A stretch of 64,000 bases of DNA. It comes from Streptomyces sp. TRM70350 (GTDB lineage Bacteria > Actinomycetota > Actinomycetes > Streptomycetales > Streptomycetaceae). Positions 18,377 to 27,236 of this stretch are shown here, piece after piece (positions within the stretch are counted from its first letter, which is position 1; every line of letters starts with the position of its first letter). The notes below the pieces were generated by a model. It worked only from the letters and a program-made list of their open reading frames with translations. It did no database searches and was not told the origin of the DNA. A program made the translations under genes and the position numbers. Location: positions 186,001 to 250,000 of the forward strand of contig NZ_JAHUXH010000001.1 in assembly GCF_019219825.1 (NCBI RefSeq), written 5' to 3'.

Positions 18377-18802
18377 ATGAGTGAGGACCCACTGCTCAAG
18401 CTGCTCTCCACAACCCACAGCGGGGTGCTGGTCACCCTCCGGCGCGACGGCCGACCGCAGCTGTCGAACGTCATGCACGCCTACTACCCCGACGAGCGCA
18501 CCATCCGGATCTCCGTCACCGACGACCGCGCCAAGACGCGCAACCTGCGCCGCGACCCCCGCGCGTCGTACCACGTCACCACCGCCGACCGCTGGGCCTA
18601 CACCGTCGTCGACGGCACGGCCGACCTCACACCGGTCGCCGCGGACCCGCACGACGAGACGGTCGAGGAACTCGTCCGTCTCTATCGCGACATCGGCGGT
18701 GAACACCCCGACTGGGACGACTACCGCGCCGCCATGGTCCGCGACCACCGCCTCGTGGTGCGGCTACGGGTGGAGCGGGCGTACGGCGCCCCCAAGGGCT
18801 AG
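18377..18802 (+). CDS. PPOX-class F420-dependent enzyme (split-barrel flavin/F420-binding fold)
   Basis: 141 residues from the ATG at 18377. The split-barrel pattern is clear: GVLVTLRRDGRPQLSNVMHAY, TIRISVTDDRAKTRNLRRDPRAS and a closing LVVRLRVERAYG. It matches the short TIGR03618-type F420-dependent PPOX proteins of actinobacteria in length and order. The likely role is redox chemistry with F420H2 on an unknown substrate. Its TAG stop lies in a CTAG that also holds the stop of the convergent hemerythrin gene. Confidence 0.88.
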   Translation: MSEDPLLKLLSTTHSGVLVTLRRDGRPQLSNVMHAYYPDERTIRISVTDDRAKTRNLRRDPRASYHVTTADRWAYTVVDGTADLTPVAADPHDETVEELVRLYRDIGGEHPDWDDYRAAMVRDHRLVVRLRVERAYGAPKG

Positions 18803-19386
18803 CTGCCCATGGCTTTGCGGACCGCGTCCCTGGTGCGGTCCATGAGGGCGGCCACGGGGCCGACGGCCACGTTCGCGGCGGCCGACTCGACGCCGGGATG
18901 CGGGCGCGTCGGGGCCATGGCCTCCGCCGCCTTGACCGCCTTGGCCATGGCGGCGAGGTTGGTGACGTCGGTACTGCGGCGGATGTGCGTGAACTCGTAG
19001 CGTTCCTCCGCCCGGGCGTGCTCCTGCACATCCGTGCGCAGTGCCCTCAGCCGGGGCAGGAACTGGGGGTCGTCGGTGTCCATGTCGTCCAGCTCGGCGA
19101 GGGTCTCCTTGGCCGCGCGTTCCTCGGCGAGGCGGTCCTCGACGACCTGATCGCCGCCTGACAGCGCCCGCCGGGCGAAGGGGTGGACGACTTCCTCCTC
19201 CGCGGTCTCGTGGACGGCCAGCAACCGCACGAGGCGGCGGAAGGCGTCGCGGCGGGCGTCGCCCTGACTCTGCTCGACCTCGTCGAAGAGGTTGCGGATG
19301 TCCCCGTGCTGGCGCATCAGCAGCGCGACGACGTCCATGTCCTTGGCCTGGTCGGCACCGGCCTGGGGGGTGTGCAGCTCGGACAT
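18799..19386 (-). CDS. Hemerythrin (HHE) domain protein
   Basis: 195 residues from the ATG at 19386 (MSELHT); an upstream in-frame start at 19401 is less likely. The domain shows the di-iron ligand pattern: LLMRQHGDIRNLF (first His), LLAVHETAEEEVVHPFARRA (H-x3-E and H) and EHARAEERYEF (H-x4-E). The C-terminal 60 residues are an Ala-rich helical extension. Such proteins bind oxygen, NO or iron. It lies 11 bases after the ferritin-like gene, so the two are likely one operon for iron or oxidative stress. Confidence 0.88.
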   Translation of the reverse strand: MSELHTPQAGADQAKDMDVVALLMRQHGDIRNLFDEVEQSQGDARRDAFRRLVRLLAVHETAEEEVVHPFARRALSGGDQVVEDRLAEERAAKETLAELDDMDTDDPQFLPRLRALRTDVQEHARAEERYEFTHIRRSTDVTNLAAMAKAVKAAEAMAPTRPHPGVESAAANVAVGPVAALMDRTRDAVRKAMGS

Positions 19387-19397
19387 GTGCGACCGCC

Positions 19398-20597
19398 TCA
19401 CTTCTCGCGCATCGAGGGGTCGGGGTGCTCGCCCTCGGACTGCACGCGGTACTCACGTCCGAACATCGCGTCGTGTTCGGCGATGACCCGCTCGCTCGGC
19501 GGCTGCTCACCGCCGTGGATCTGCTCCTGCATCTGCTCGAACCGCTCGTGCGCCTCGCGCACATAGCCCGCGCCCAGCGTGGTCAGGTCCATCTGGGTGT
19601 CGAGCAGTTCGCGCACGTACTGCTTGTTCGGTTCGAAGGTGAGCACGTTCGGCAGCGCGGGCGCCAGGATCTCCTGCGGCTCACGACCGTCCTGCCGGCG
19701 CATCAGGTCGCAGGCCTGGTGGAGGTGTTCCAGCTCCATGTTGAGGTGGAGCTCCCAGATCGCCTTGACCTTCGGATCGCTCTCCTGCTCCATGAAGGAG
19801 TAGTACAGGTAGCACTCGTTGTACTCGTGGTTGACCAGCTGCTCCCACCACGTCTCACCCGGGTCGACGAGGGACTCGTAGTGTGTGACGTGCTCCTCCT
19901 CGATCAGCCCGATCTCCTGGTAGAGCTGACGGGCGATGGGCTCCATGTAGGTGGGGCCGGTGTTCATGTAGAAGTTCATCGTCTGCTGCTCCGCGGACAT
20001 GACCGTCAGCGCGTGCAGCTTCGACAGCGGGTTCGTGGCGTCCTTGTCGTAGGGGTCGCGCACGTTGTCCACGGGGTTGCGGTGGTGGTACTTGGTGGGG
20101 CGGCCCGGCATGACCTCGGTGAGGTTGTCGACGATCGACTCCGCCTTGCGGTGCTCGATCATCTCGTACAGGTTCGCGTACCGGTACAGGTGGTCGAAGT
20201 CCTCCAGCACGCCGAACTCGTATGCCTGCTTCAGATACGGGTCGGGTTCCATCCGGGCGACCCACGCCGTCAGGTCCACCGCGACCTGCTCGTAGGCGAT
20301 CGTCGTCTCCAGCACCGACGACACCCCCGGCAGCAGCCAGTTCACGGCCTTCTGCTGCTGGTGCTCGATGTAACGCGTGTGGGCCAGCTGCCGTTTGACC
20401 TCGGGATCGACCGTGTTGCGGGCCAGCTGGTGGCTGAACAGGATCGCCTCCACCTCGATGCCGTTCATGGTGATGATCCGGCACCGGGTGTAGGGGTCGC
20501 AGCGGTCGGGGTCGATGGGCTGTACGTTCAGCTCCCGCCAGTTGCGCAGCTGGCGGTCCAGCGGGATGCCCCGCTGTTCGAGTGGATTGAAGGTCAT
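19398..20597 (-). CDS. Ferritin-like (di-iron helical) protein of unknown function
   Basis: 399 residues from the ATG at 20597 with GGAGGC ahead. The protein is almost all helical with no signal. Several Glu/His clusters match ferritin-like E-x-x-H patterns: ARNTVDPE and RYIEHQQQKAV, IGLIEEEHVTHYESL, HEYNECYLYY, LNMELEHLHQACDL. It is about twice the size of a single four-helix bundle, which suggests two bundles. I cannot name a characterised family. The hemerythrin gene follows at once, so a joint role in iron or oxygen handling is reasonable but inferred. Confidence 0.72.
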   Translation of the reverse strand: MTFNPLEQRGIPLDRQLRNWRELNVQPIDPDRCDPYTRCRIITMNGIEVEAILFSHQLARNTVDPEVKRQLAHTRYIEHQQQKAVNWLLPGVSSVLETTIAYEQVAVDLTAWVARMEPDPYLKQAYEFGVLEDFDHLYRYANLYEMIEHRKAESIVDNLTEVMPGRPTKYHHRNPVDNVRDPYDKDATNPLSKLHALTVMSAEQQTMNFYMNTGPTYMEPIARQLYQEIGLIEEEHVTHYESLVDPGETWWEQLVNHEYNECYLYYSFMEQESDPKVKAIWELHLNMELEHLHQACDLMRRQDGREPQEILAPALPNVLTFEPNKQYVRELLDTQMDLTTLGAGYVREAHERFEQMQEQIHGGEQPPSERVIAEHDAMFGREYRVQSEGEHPDPSMREK

Positions 20598-20822
20598 GCG
20601 GCCTCCTGGGGAGCGGCGCGACTCGGACGCCTGCGGGTGCCCCGCCTCGGACGACGAGCACAGGTCTGCACCTGAGTCTGTGCGTCATGGGTGCGTTCCG
20701 GCCACCGCTGGCACCCGGGGAAGCCCCTGGTTCCCCCTGGTGGGTCACCCGACGCGACAGGGGGACCGGCAGGTGCCATGGCCGCAAGAACGGCGCGGCT
20801 CACCCGCACCCGCCTCCTGCCC

Positions 20823-21194
20823 TCAGCGCCCCAGCACCGCCGTCGCGGCCCCGATGGCGGTGGCGCAGGCCAGCAGGGCACAGCCGCAGGCCGCATGGCG
20901 TTTGAGGAGGGTACGCCGCAGCTCCGCGTACCGCGCCTCGTACGCCTGGTGCAGTTGGTCGGCTCGCCGGACCGAGCGACGCAGGATCCGGCGGGTGACC
21001 TCCAGGCGCTGGTCGATGTGGTGGCGTGTGAGGTCCTCGGCCTGTGCGGTGGTCAGCCACGGCAGACGGGAGCACAGCTCCTCGGCCTCACGTCGTGCCT
21101 CCTCCTGTTCGGCGCGGGCGATGAGATAGCCCTCGACCTCGTTCGCGAGCGCGTCGGCCATCCGGTGGTGATCCCCGTCGGCCGCTCTTCTCAC
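20823..21194 (-). CDS. Small membrane-anchored helical protein coupled to ctaD
   Basis: 123 residues from the GTG at 21194, which overlaps the ctaD stop (GTGA); a later ATG at 21161 is possible. Residues 12-95 are highly charged helix ([22 protein letters not shown]) likely to form a coiled coil. A single hydrophobic segment ([18 protein letters not shown]) ends the protein. The translational coupling suggests it works with the oxidase subunit, perhaps in assembly or stability. I do not recognise a family. Confidence 0.75.
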   Translation of the reverse strand: MRRAADGDHHRMADALANEVEGYLIARAEQEEARREAEELCSRLPWLTTAQAEDLTRHHIDQRLEVTRRILRRSVRRADQLHQAYEARYAELRRTLLKRHAACGCALLACATAIGAATAVLGR

Positions 21195-22903
21195 CGCTGG
21201 TCACCCTCGTGGTCGATCGGTTCCACGACGTCGCGCCTGCCGGTGTACTGCTGCTGCTCCAGTTGGGCGATGTCCGGGTGGTGGAGGTCGAAGGCGGGGG
21301 ATTCGGAGCGGATCCGCGGGAGCGTGGTGAAGTTGTGGCGGGGCGGCGGGCAGGAGGTCGCCCACTCCAGGGAGCGGCCGTAGCCCCAGGGGTCGTCGAC
21401 GTCGACCTTCCGGCCGTACTGGGCGGTCTTCCAGACGTTGTAGAGGAACGGCAGCGTCGACAGGCCGAGCAGGAACGCGCCGATGGAGGAGACCATGTGC
21501 AGGGCCGTGAAGCCGTCGGCGGCGAGGTAGTCGACGTAGCGGCGGGGCATGCCCTCGGCGCCCAGCCAGTGCTGCACCAGGAACGTGGTGTGGAAGCCGA
21601 TGAACAGCGTCCAGAAGTGGATCTTCCCCAGGCGCTCGTCGAGCATCGTGCCGGTCATCTTGGGCCACCAGAAGTAGAACCCGGCGAACATCGCGAAGAC
21701 GACGGTGCCGAACACCACGTAGTGGAAGTGGGCGACGACGAAGTACGTGTCCGTGACGTGCCAGTCCATCGGCGGCGAGGCCAGGATCACCCCGGACAGA
21801 CCGCCGAACAGGAACGTGACGAGGAAACCGGCCGACCACAGCATCGGCGTCTCGAAGGAGAGCGAGCCGTTCCACATGGTGCCGATCCAGTTGAAGAACT
21901 TCACGCCGGTCGGCACGGCGATCAGGAAGCTCATGAAGGAGAAGAACGGCAGCAGCACCGCCCCGGTCGCGAACATGTGGTGCGCCCACACCACCACGGA
22001 GAGCCCGGTGATGGCGAGGGTGGCGGCGATCAGCCCGGTGTAGCCGAAGATCGGCTTGCGGGAGAACACCGGGATGATCTCCGTGATGATCCCGAAGAAC
22101 GGCAGCGCGATGATGTAGACCTCGGGATGGCCGAAGAACCAGAACAGATGCTGCCACAGCAGTGCCCCACCGTTGGCCGGGTCGAACACCTGCGCTCCGA
22201 AGCGCCGGTCGGCCTCCAGCACCAGCAGAGCCGCGGCCAGGACCGGGAAGGCCAGCAGCACGAGCACCGAGGTGAGCAGCACGTTCCAGGTGAAGATCGG
22301 CATCCGGAACATCGTCATGCCGGGGGCCCGCATCCCGATGATCGTGGTGATGAAGTTGACGGCGCCCAGGATGGTGCCGAACCCGGACAGGGCCAGACCC
22401 ATGATCCACAGATCGCCGCCCAGCTCCGGGCTGCGCTGGTGCAGGCTCAGCGGGGTGTAGGCGGTCCAGCCGAAGTCGGCGGCGCCCTCGGGCGTGAGGA
22501 GGCTGCCGAGCACGATCAGGCCGCCGAACAGGAACAGCCAGTACGACAGCATGTTCAGCCGCGGGAAGGCGACGTCCGGAGCGCCGATCTGCAGTGGCAT
22601 GACGGCGTTGGCGAACCCGGCGAACGTCGGGGTGGCGAACAGCAGCAGCATGATCGTGCCGTGCAGGGTGAACGCCTGGTTGTACTGCTCGTTGGAGAGG
22701 ATCTGCAGGCCGGGGCGGGCCAACTCCGCCCTGAGCGCCAGCGCCAGCGCGCCGGCGACGACGAAGAAGGCGAACGAGGTGATCAGGTAGAGATGCCCGA
22801 TCTTCTTGTGATCCGTGGTGGTCAGCCAGGACACCACCACGCGGCCCGGACCGCGGCGGCCTTCGACCGGCACCAACGTGGAAGGCTCCGCTCCAACGGC
22901 CAT
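21191..22903 (-). CDS. ctaD: Cytochrome c oxidase subunit I (orphan paralogue)
   Basis: 570 residues from the ATG at 22903 with GGGGAA before it. Twelve membrane segments with all cofactor ligands: heme a His in TLHGTIM, CuB His in WFFGHPEVY with the cross-linked Tyr, AHHMF, and the heme a3/a pair HFHYV. The helix VI Glu for proton transfer is in the same GHPEVY element, typical of A-family aa3 oxidases. It reduces oxygen to water and pumps protons. No subunit II, III or bc1 genes are adjacent, so this is a stand-alone copy, perhaps induced under other oxygen conditions. Confidence 0.95.
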   Translation of the reverse strand: MAVGAEPSTLVPVEGRRGPGRVVVSWLTTTDHKKIGHLYLITSFAFFVVAGALALALRAELARPGLQILSNEQYNQAFTLHGTIMLLLFATPTFAGFANAVMPLQIGAPDVAFPRLNMLSYWLFLFGGLIVLGSLLTPEGAADFGWTAYTPLSLHQRSPELGGDLWIMGLALSGFGTILGAVNFITTIIGMRAPGMTMFRMPIFTWNVLLTSVLVLLAFPVLAAALLVLEADRRFGAQVFDPANGGALLWQHLFWFFGHPEVYIIALPFFGIITEIIPVFSRKPIFGYTGLIAATLAITGLSVVVWAHHMFATGAVLLPFFSFMSFLIAVPTGVKFFNWIGTMWNGSLSFETPMLWSAGFLVTFLFGGLSGVILASPPMDWHVTDTYFVVAHFHYVVFGTVVFAMFAGFYFWWPKMTGTMLDERLGKIHFWTLFIGFHTTFLVQHWLGAEGMPRRYVDYLAADGFTALHMVSSIGAFLLGLSTLPFLYNVWKTAQYGRKVDVDDPWGYGRSLEWATSCPPPRHNFTTLPRIRSESPAFDLHHPDIAQLEQQQYTGRRDVVEPIDHEGDQR

Positions 22904-23085
22904 GAGTTCCCCAAACTGTGATGAAAGCCAAGAAATCGCATCGCAGCCACCAAGATTGCGCAACTCGGACGATCGCGCACGTTCATCACGTGCGCGGTCC
23001 TCCGTGTCGCCTCAGCGCGAGCCATACCGGCAGTCCCTACCGGGCGGGCGGGTACTCGGCGCACTGAGCGGAGGAAGGAAGGACC

Positions 23086-23574
23086 ATGAGCGAAGATTCG
23101 CGGTACGACACCACTGGTGAGGTCCCCCTCAAGGGCTACGCCGTGCTCGCCGGCACGTTCGCCGCGGGCGTCGCGCTGTTCGCCGTGACCGCGCGACGTC
23201 GTGGGGTGCAACTTCCCGACCGGATTCCGCCCTGGGATCTGGCGCTGCTGGGCACGGCCACGTTCAAGGCGTCCCGGCTCCTGTCCAAGGACAAGATCAC
23301 GAGCTTCCTCCGCGCCCCCTTCACCCGCCGCGAGGAGGACGCCCAGGCCGGCGAGGTCATGGACGCACCGCGCGGTGGCGGAGTCCGGCGCGCCCTCGGG
23401 GACCTGGTCGCCTGCCCGTTCTGTACGTCCACCTGGGTGGCCGGCGCTCTGATCGGTGCCTACGTCGGCGCCCCCAGGGCCACCCGCCTGGTGTGCGCCG
23501 GGCTGAGCGCCGTCACGGTGAGCGACTGGCTGCAGTACGTGTGGAGCGCGACCGAGCAGCGCGTGGAGGGGTGA
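23086..23574 (+). CDS. DUF1360 family membrane protein
   Basis: 162 residues from the ATG at 23086 after GGAAGGAAGGA. Features of DUF1360: a first membrane segment, WDLALLGTATFKASRLLSKDKI, the stretch LRAPFTRREEDAQ, then VACPFCTSTWVAG with its conserved C-P-x-C pair, and two closing membrane segments. Such proteins occur in Bacillus and actinobacteria near stress genes; the function is unknown. It diverges from ctaD across 182 bases and may share its regulation. Confidence 0.88.
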   Translation: MSEDSRYDTTGEVPLKGYAVLAGTFAAGVALFAVTARRRGVQLPDRIPPWDLALLGTATFKASRLLSKDKITSFLRAPFTRREEDAQAGEVMDAPRGGGVRRALGDLVACPFCTSTWVAGALIGAYVGAPRATRLVCAGLSAVTVSDWLQYVWSATEQRVEG

Positions 23575-23631
23575 GCGGCTTGAAGCGCCCGGTCCCCGGG
23601 CAGCCGCCATGAGCGCGGGCACCGGCACGCC

Positions 23632-25152
23632 TCACCCCTGGTCGGCGTGCGTGGGGCTGTGCGCGACCTCGTCGGGGCAGCCCCGTCCGCCGCCGTCGCT
23701 CGCGCGGTCACGCAGCCAGTCGCGCACGGCCAGCGCGAGCGCGCCCAGCACCGGCAGGATGCCGCAGCCGACGGCGAGCACGACGGCGGACCGGTAAGGG
23801 GCGTGGTCGCCGCCGCCGAGCGCCATGTAGAAGAGGCCGGGCAGCGCCGCCGTGCCCACGGCACCGCCCAGCCGCTGACCCGTCTGCAGGGCGCCCCCGG
23901 CGACGCCCGCCATCCGCACCGGTACGTCCCGCAGGGTCATGGTGACGTTGGGCGAGATGACACAGCCGCTGCCGAGACCGCCGACGAACAGCGCGGGAGC
24001 CTGGAGCCAGACCGCCATGTCGCCGGGCACCCAGCGGAGGATGAGCACGGCTCCTCCCAGGCCCACGGCGACGGCGGCCAGCCCGCACACCGTCAGCAGC
24101 CGCCCCAGCCGCTCCACCAGCCGTCCGGCCACCGCCGCGGCCACGGCGGAACCGATGGCGAACGGCGTCACGGCGAGCCCGGAACCCAGGGGTGAGTAAC
24201 CCAGCCCGTTCTGGAAGTACAGCGCGAACACCAGCCACACCCCGCTGAACCCCACGAAGTACAGCGTGGCGATGGCGGCGCCCGTGGCGTATCCGCGCGT
24301 CGACGTGGCCAGCCGGGGATCGAGGAGCGGCTGACCGTGCCGCGTGGCGGCACGCCGTTCCCAGCGGGCGAAGACCACGAGGAACGCCGCCCCCACGGCG
24401 AACAGCCACCACAGCGTGCGCACCCCGCCCGACTCCGCCAGCACCAGGGGAAGCATCAGAGCCAGCACCCCCGCGCCGAGCAGCGCGACACCGGGCAGGT
24501 CCAGCCGCTGGCCGCCGCAGGGCGCCGTCCTGGGCAGCAGACGCAGGCCCAGCACCAGCGCGATGAGACCGACCGGCACGTTGACGTAGAAGATCCAGCG
24601 CCAGCCCCCGGGGCCGTCCGCGAGCGTCAGGATCAGTCCGCCGACCACCGGGCCGACGGCGCTGGAGACGCCGACCGTGGCACCGAACAGACCGAAGGCC
24701 CGGCCCCGCTCGGCGCCCCGGAACATCTGCTGGATGAGAGCGGAGTTCTGCGGTGCCAGGCAGCCCGCGCACAGGCCCTGCGCCATGCGGGCCACGACGA
24801 GCGGCACGATGGACGGAGCGGCCCCGGCGCCGGCGCTGCAGACCACGAAGCCGCCGAGAGCGATCAGGAAGATGCGGCGCCGGCCGATCGCGTCACCGAT
24901 GCGGCCCGCCGTGACCAGGACGAGGGCGAAGGCGAGGGCGTATCCGGAGACGACCCACTGGATCGCGGGAGCCGACGCGTGCAGGTCGCGCTGCATGGAC
25001 GGCAGCGCGACCGCGACGATCGTGACGTCGAGCAGACTCATGAAGCCGGCCACCAGCGTGACCCACAGCGCGCCCCACCGCCTCGGATCGGCTTCGGCGG
25101 CCGACCGTGCGGACGGTCCGCCGCTTCCCTCCATCTGCTCCCGGGTCGGCAT
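23632..25152 (-). CDS. MFS drug exporter, DHA2 (14-helix, EmrB/QacA) family
   Basis: 506 residues from the ATG at 25152 with GGGAG five bases upstream; GTG codons at 25155 and 25158 are alternatives. It has 14 hydrophobic segments. Family marks: FMSLLDVTIVAVALPSM (motif D1), GRIGDAIGRRRIFL (motif A), GATVGVSSAVGPVVGG (motif C) and WRWIFYVNVPVG. It likely exports hydrophobic compounds using the proton gradient. No regulator gene is adjacent. Confidence 0.92.
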   Translation of the reverse strand: MPTREQMEGSGGPSARSAAEADPRRWGALWVTLVAGFMSLLDVTIVAVALPSMQRDLHASAPAIQWVVSGYALAFALVLVTAGRIGDAIGRRRIFLIALGGFVVCSAGAGAAPSIVPLVVARMAQGLCAGCLAPQNSALIQQMFRGAERGRAFGLFGATVGVSSAVGPVVGGLILTLADGPGGWRWIFYVNVPVGLIALVLGLRLLPRTAPCGGQRLDLPGVALLGAGVLALMLPLVLAESGGVRTLWWLFAVGAAFLVVFARWERRAATRHGQPLLDPRLATSTRGYATGAAIATLYFVGFSGVWLVFALYFQNGLGYSPLGSGLAVTPFAIGSAVAAAVAGRLVERLGRLLTVCGLAAVAVGLGGAVLILRWVPGDMAVWLQAPALFVGGLGSGCVISPNVTMTLRDVPVRMAGVAGGALQTGQRLGGAVGTAALPGLFYMALGGGDHAPYRSAVVLAVGCGILPVLGALALAVRDWLRDRASDGGGRGCPDEVAHSPTHADQG

Positions 25153-25276
25153 CACCACTCCCTACCGCCGCCGTGTCGGTGTCACCGTGCGGGTTTCCGG
25201 ACTGCGGGCCGGACACACCGCCCATGGTCCGGTGATCGGCCAGGTGGCGGCTGACGAGACCCCTTGGACGGTCGTT

Positions 25277-25687
25277 TCAGGCCGCGAGAGTGGGCCCTGT
25301 CACCGTCCGCAGGGGCTTGGCCGGGGTGCGCGTGGGACGGACCCGGTAGGTCGTCTTCGCCGGATCGACGACGGGTTCCCCGAGGGTGATCCGGCCGGCC
25401 GCGTGGAGCCGGTCGCACTCGTCGGTGGGCAGGGCGACGTAGCAACTGCCCTGCCCCGTCGCGGGGTCGTGCGCCCGCCAGTAGCCGTAGCGGCGGCGGC
25501 CGTTCGCGTGCACGGTGACGAACACCGGCGTGCTCGGGTCGGAGACGAGGCGCGCTATGGCCTTGCCGGTCGGGCTGACCGGGGCGGAGGACGCTGTGCG
25601 GGAAACGGCCCTGGTCAGACCTCGGCTCTGCGGGAGCGCGCGATCGGCGATCAGGGTGTGCGCCCGGTCGGGGGTGAGCGGCATCAT
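25277..25687 (-). CDS. Hypothetical protein
   Basis: 136 residues with ATG at 25687 or 25684 behind AAAGG. There is no signal or membrane segment. The middle (TPVFVTVHANGRRRYGYWRAHD) and the following GSCYVALPTDECDRLHAAGRI read like a small beta-rich DNA- or ligand-binding domain. Composition is that of a normal Streptomyces gene. I do not recognise the family. Confidence 0.62.
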   Translation of the reverse strand: MMPLTPDRAHTLIADRALPQSRGLTRAVSRTASSAPVSPTGKAIARLVSDPSTPVFVTVHANGRRRYGYWRAHDPATGQGSCYVALPTDECDRLHAAGRITLGEPVVDPAKTTYRVRPTRTPAKPLRTVTGPTLAA

Positions 25688-25802
25688 CGGGACCTTTCGC
25701 GGGTGTGTGAACGAGACCGACTACCCGGCACGCCGTCGTTGATCTCTCTGCGCGGCATTCTTCGGTAGGGCACTGACAATGGGTGGCACCTGGGGCCGAT
25801 CC

Positions 25803-25842
25803 GAGTGACGCAGGTCACTCCCTCGGCGGGGAACTTCCCCGC
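25803..25842. promoter_or_regulatory. Two adjacent inverted repeats upstream of the YcnI-like gene
   Basis: GAGTGAC-GCAG-GTCACTC (25803-25820) is followed by the palindrome GCGGGGAA-C-TTCCCCGC (25826-25842). They lie 76-115 bases before the start at 25918, where an operator or a leader structure would be expected. The regulator is unknown. Confidence 0.4.
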
Positions 25843-25917
25843 GGCGCTCTCCGACTCCCTGAGGACACCGCGGCTGTCACCCGTCGCCTCCCGCACCCAC
25901 ACCACTCGGAGTCCGTT

Positions 25918-26646
25918 GTGCACCGTCCCGGCAGAGCGCGCGTCGCGCGCCGTCTCAGCACCGTCAGCGCGACCCTCGCGGCGGCCGTCCTCGTCGCCGC
26001 CGGCCCAGCCTTCGCACACACCGAGGTCGAGGCGGAGAACGCCCGGGCCCTCGCCCAGGACGTCACCCTGACCTTCTCCGCGGCGTCGGAGTCCTCCTCC
26101 GCCGGCATCACCGGTCTGGAGGTGTTCCTCCCCGACGGGATCACCCCCGCCGACGTCACGTATGAAGACGGGCCGAAGGGCTGGAAGTTCGCCACCACCA
26201 GCCGCGGCTACAAGGTGTCGGGCCCCCGGCTCGCCGTCGGCGAGGACGCCGAATTCTCCGTCACCGTCCGCCAGTTGCCGGACGCCGAGGAACTCGTCTT
26301 CAAGACCCTCCAGAGCTACAGCGACGGCCGTGTCGACCGCTGGATCGAACTGGAGGACTCGGGCGACGAGCACGGCCACGGGCACCCGGCGCCGAAGCTT
26401 GAGCTGGGCCCCGCCGAGCCCGGCGCGAAGCTCGTGAGCCCGGCCCCCACCGAGACCGTGACGCCAGCGGCCCCGCCCAGCGCCGCATCGGCCGACGCGG
26501 CGGAGCGGACGCCGCCCCCGTCGCCGAAGGAGGCCGCCGACGAGGACGACGGGATCTCCCCGGCCGCGCTGACCGCCGGGGGCGCCGTCGTGCTGCTCTG
26601 CGCCGGCGCCGGCGTGTGGTGGTTCCGACGCCGCACCAACGCCTGA
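25918..26646 (+). CDS. YcnI-like (DUF1775) copper-type membrane protein
   Basis: 242 residues from the GTG at 25918, with GGAG six bases upstream. A Sec signal ends in AFA, which would leave His as the new first residue (HTEVEAEN), the copper-binding mono-histidine brace of YcnI. The domain continues with LEVFLPDGI, GPKGWKFATTSRGYKV and a partner Trp/Glu region. A Pro/Ala-rich linker and one C-terminal membrane helix follow (LTAGGAVVLLCAGAGVWWF, then Arg-rich). It likely sits on the outer face of the membrane and handles Cu(II). No copper transporter gene is adjacent. Confidence 0.88.
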   Translation: MHRPGRARVARRLSTVSATLAAAVLVAAGPAFAHTEVEAENARALAQDVTLTFSAASESSSAGITGLEVFLPDGITPADVTYEDGPKGWKFATTSRGYKVSGPRLAVGEDAEFSVTVRQLPDAEELVFKTLQSYSDGRVDRWIELEDSGDEHGHGHPAPKLELGPAEPGAKLVSPAPTETVTPAAPPSAASADAAERTPPPSPKEAADEDDGISPAALTAGGAVVLLCAGAGVWWFRRRTNA

Positions 26647-26668
26647 CGCGGGCGCCCCTACGACGCAA

Positions 26669-26698
26669 GCCCCCGGAACCGCCTGGGCATCCGGGGGC
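26669..26698. terminator. Bidirectional terminator hairpin
   Basis: GCCCCCGGA (26669-26677) and TCCGGGGGC (26690-26698) form a perfect 9-bp stem with a 12-base loop, between the ends of the YcnI-like gene and the convergent MHS remnant. Confidence 0.65.
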
Positions 26699-26710
26699 AG
26701 GGCCTGCGGG

Positions 26711-27130
26711 TCAGGCCGTCACCGTCTCCGGCTGGGAGGCCTCGCGAGGGTTCCGTACGCCCAGCGCCTCGGTCGGCGCCTTGTGCGTCTCCCGGGCCGA
26801 CAGCGCCGCGATGACCGGCGGGACCCACAGGGCCGCGGTGAACAGGGCCACCGAGGACCAGTCGTCGCCGTTCGGCCCGGCGATCTGCGCGGCGAAGGTC
26901 ACCGCGAAACCGGCGACCGCGAAGCCGATCTGCGTGCCGATCGCCATGCCGGACAGCCGGGCGCGGGTGGAGAACATCTCGCCGTAGAAGGCGGGCCCCA
27001 CCCCGTTCGCGGCGCTGTAGACGACACCGAAGGCGAGGATGCCCAGCAGCAGGGTCAGCGGGTAGGAGCCGGTGGAGATCGACCACAGGTACAGGAACAT
27101 CGTCACCGCGCTGCCGGCCGCGCCGATCAG
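26711..27130 (-). pseudogene. C-terminal remnant of an MHS-family (quinate/shikimate-type) MFS transporter
   Basis: The minus strand reads IGAAGSAVTMFLYLWS, GVVYSAANGVGPAFYGEMFSTRARLSGMAIG and ends ETVTA at 26711. This is the last 130-140 residues of a metabolite:H+ symporter; the full protein would be about 450. At about 27130 the frame breaks into unrelated plus-strand coding sequence, so the first two-thirds are gone. The neighbouring fragments point to quinate or shikimate as the former substrate. Confidence 0.82.
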
Positions 27131-27140
27131 ATGTCTGCAT

Positions 27141-27236
27141 CCGGGACTGTGGATCGCGGAGGTGGTCTACCGCCCGTTGGAAACCGAACTGCTGCGCACT
27201 GCCTGCGCGTTGGGCTGCGCCACCCTTGACGGCGGG
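27141..27236 (+). pseudogene. C-terminal scrap of a shikimate/quinate dehydrogenase
   Basis: About 32 residues, GLWIAEVVYRPLETELLRTA then CALGCATLDGG, match the typical AroE region with V-Y-x-P-x-x-T-x-L-L and G-x-x-x-x-D-G-G. Both ends are cut: upstream at the MHS remnant and downstream where the frame changes at about 27237. Nothing else of the 280-residue enzyme remains. Confidence 0.72.
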
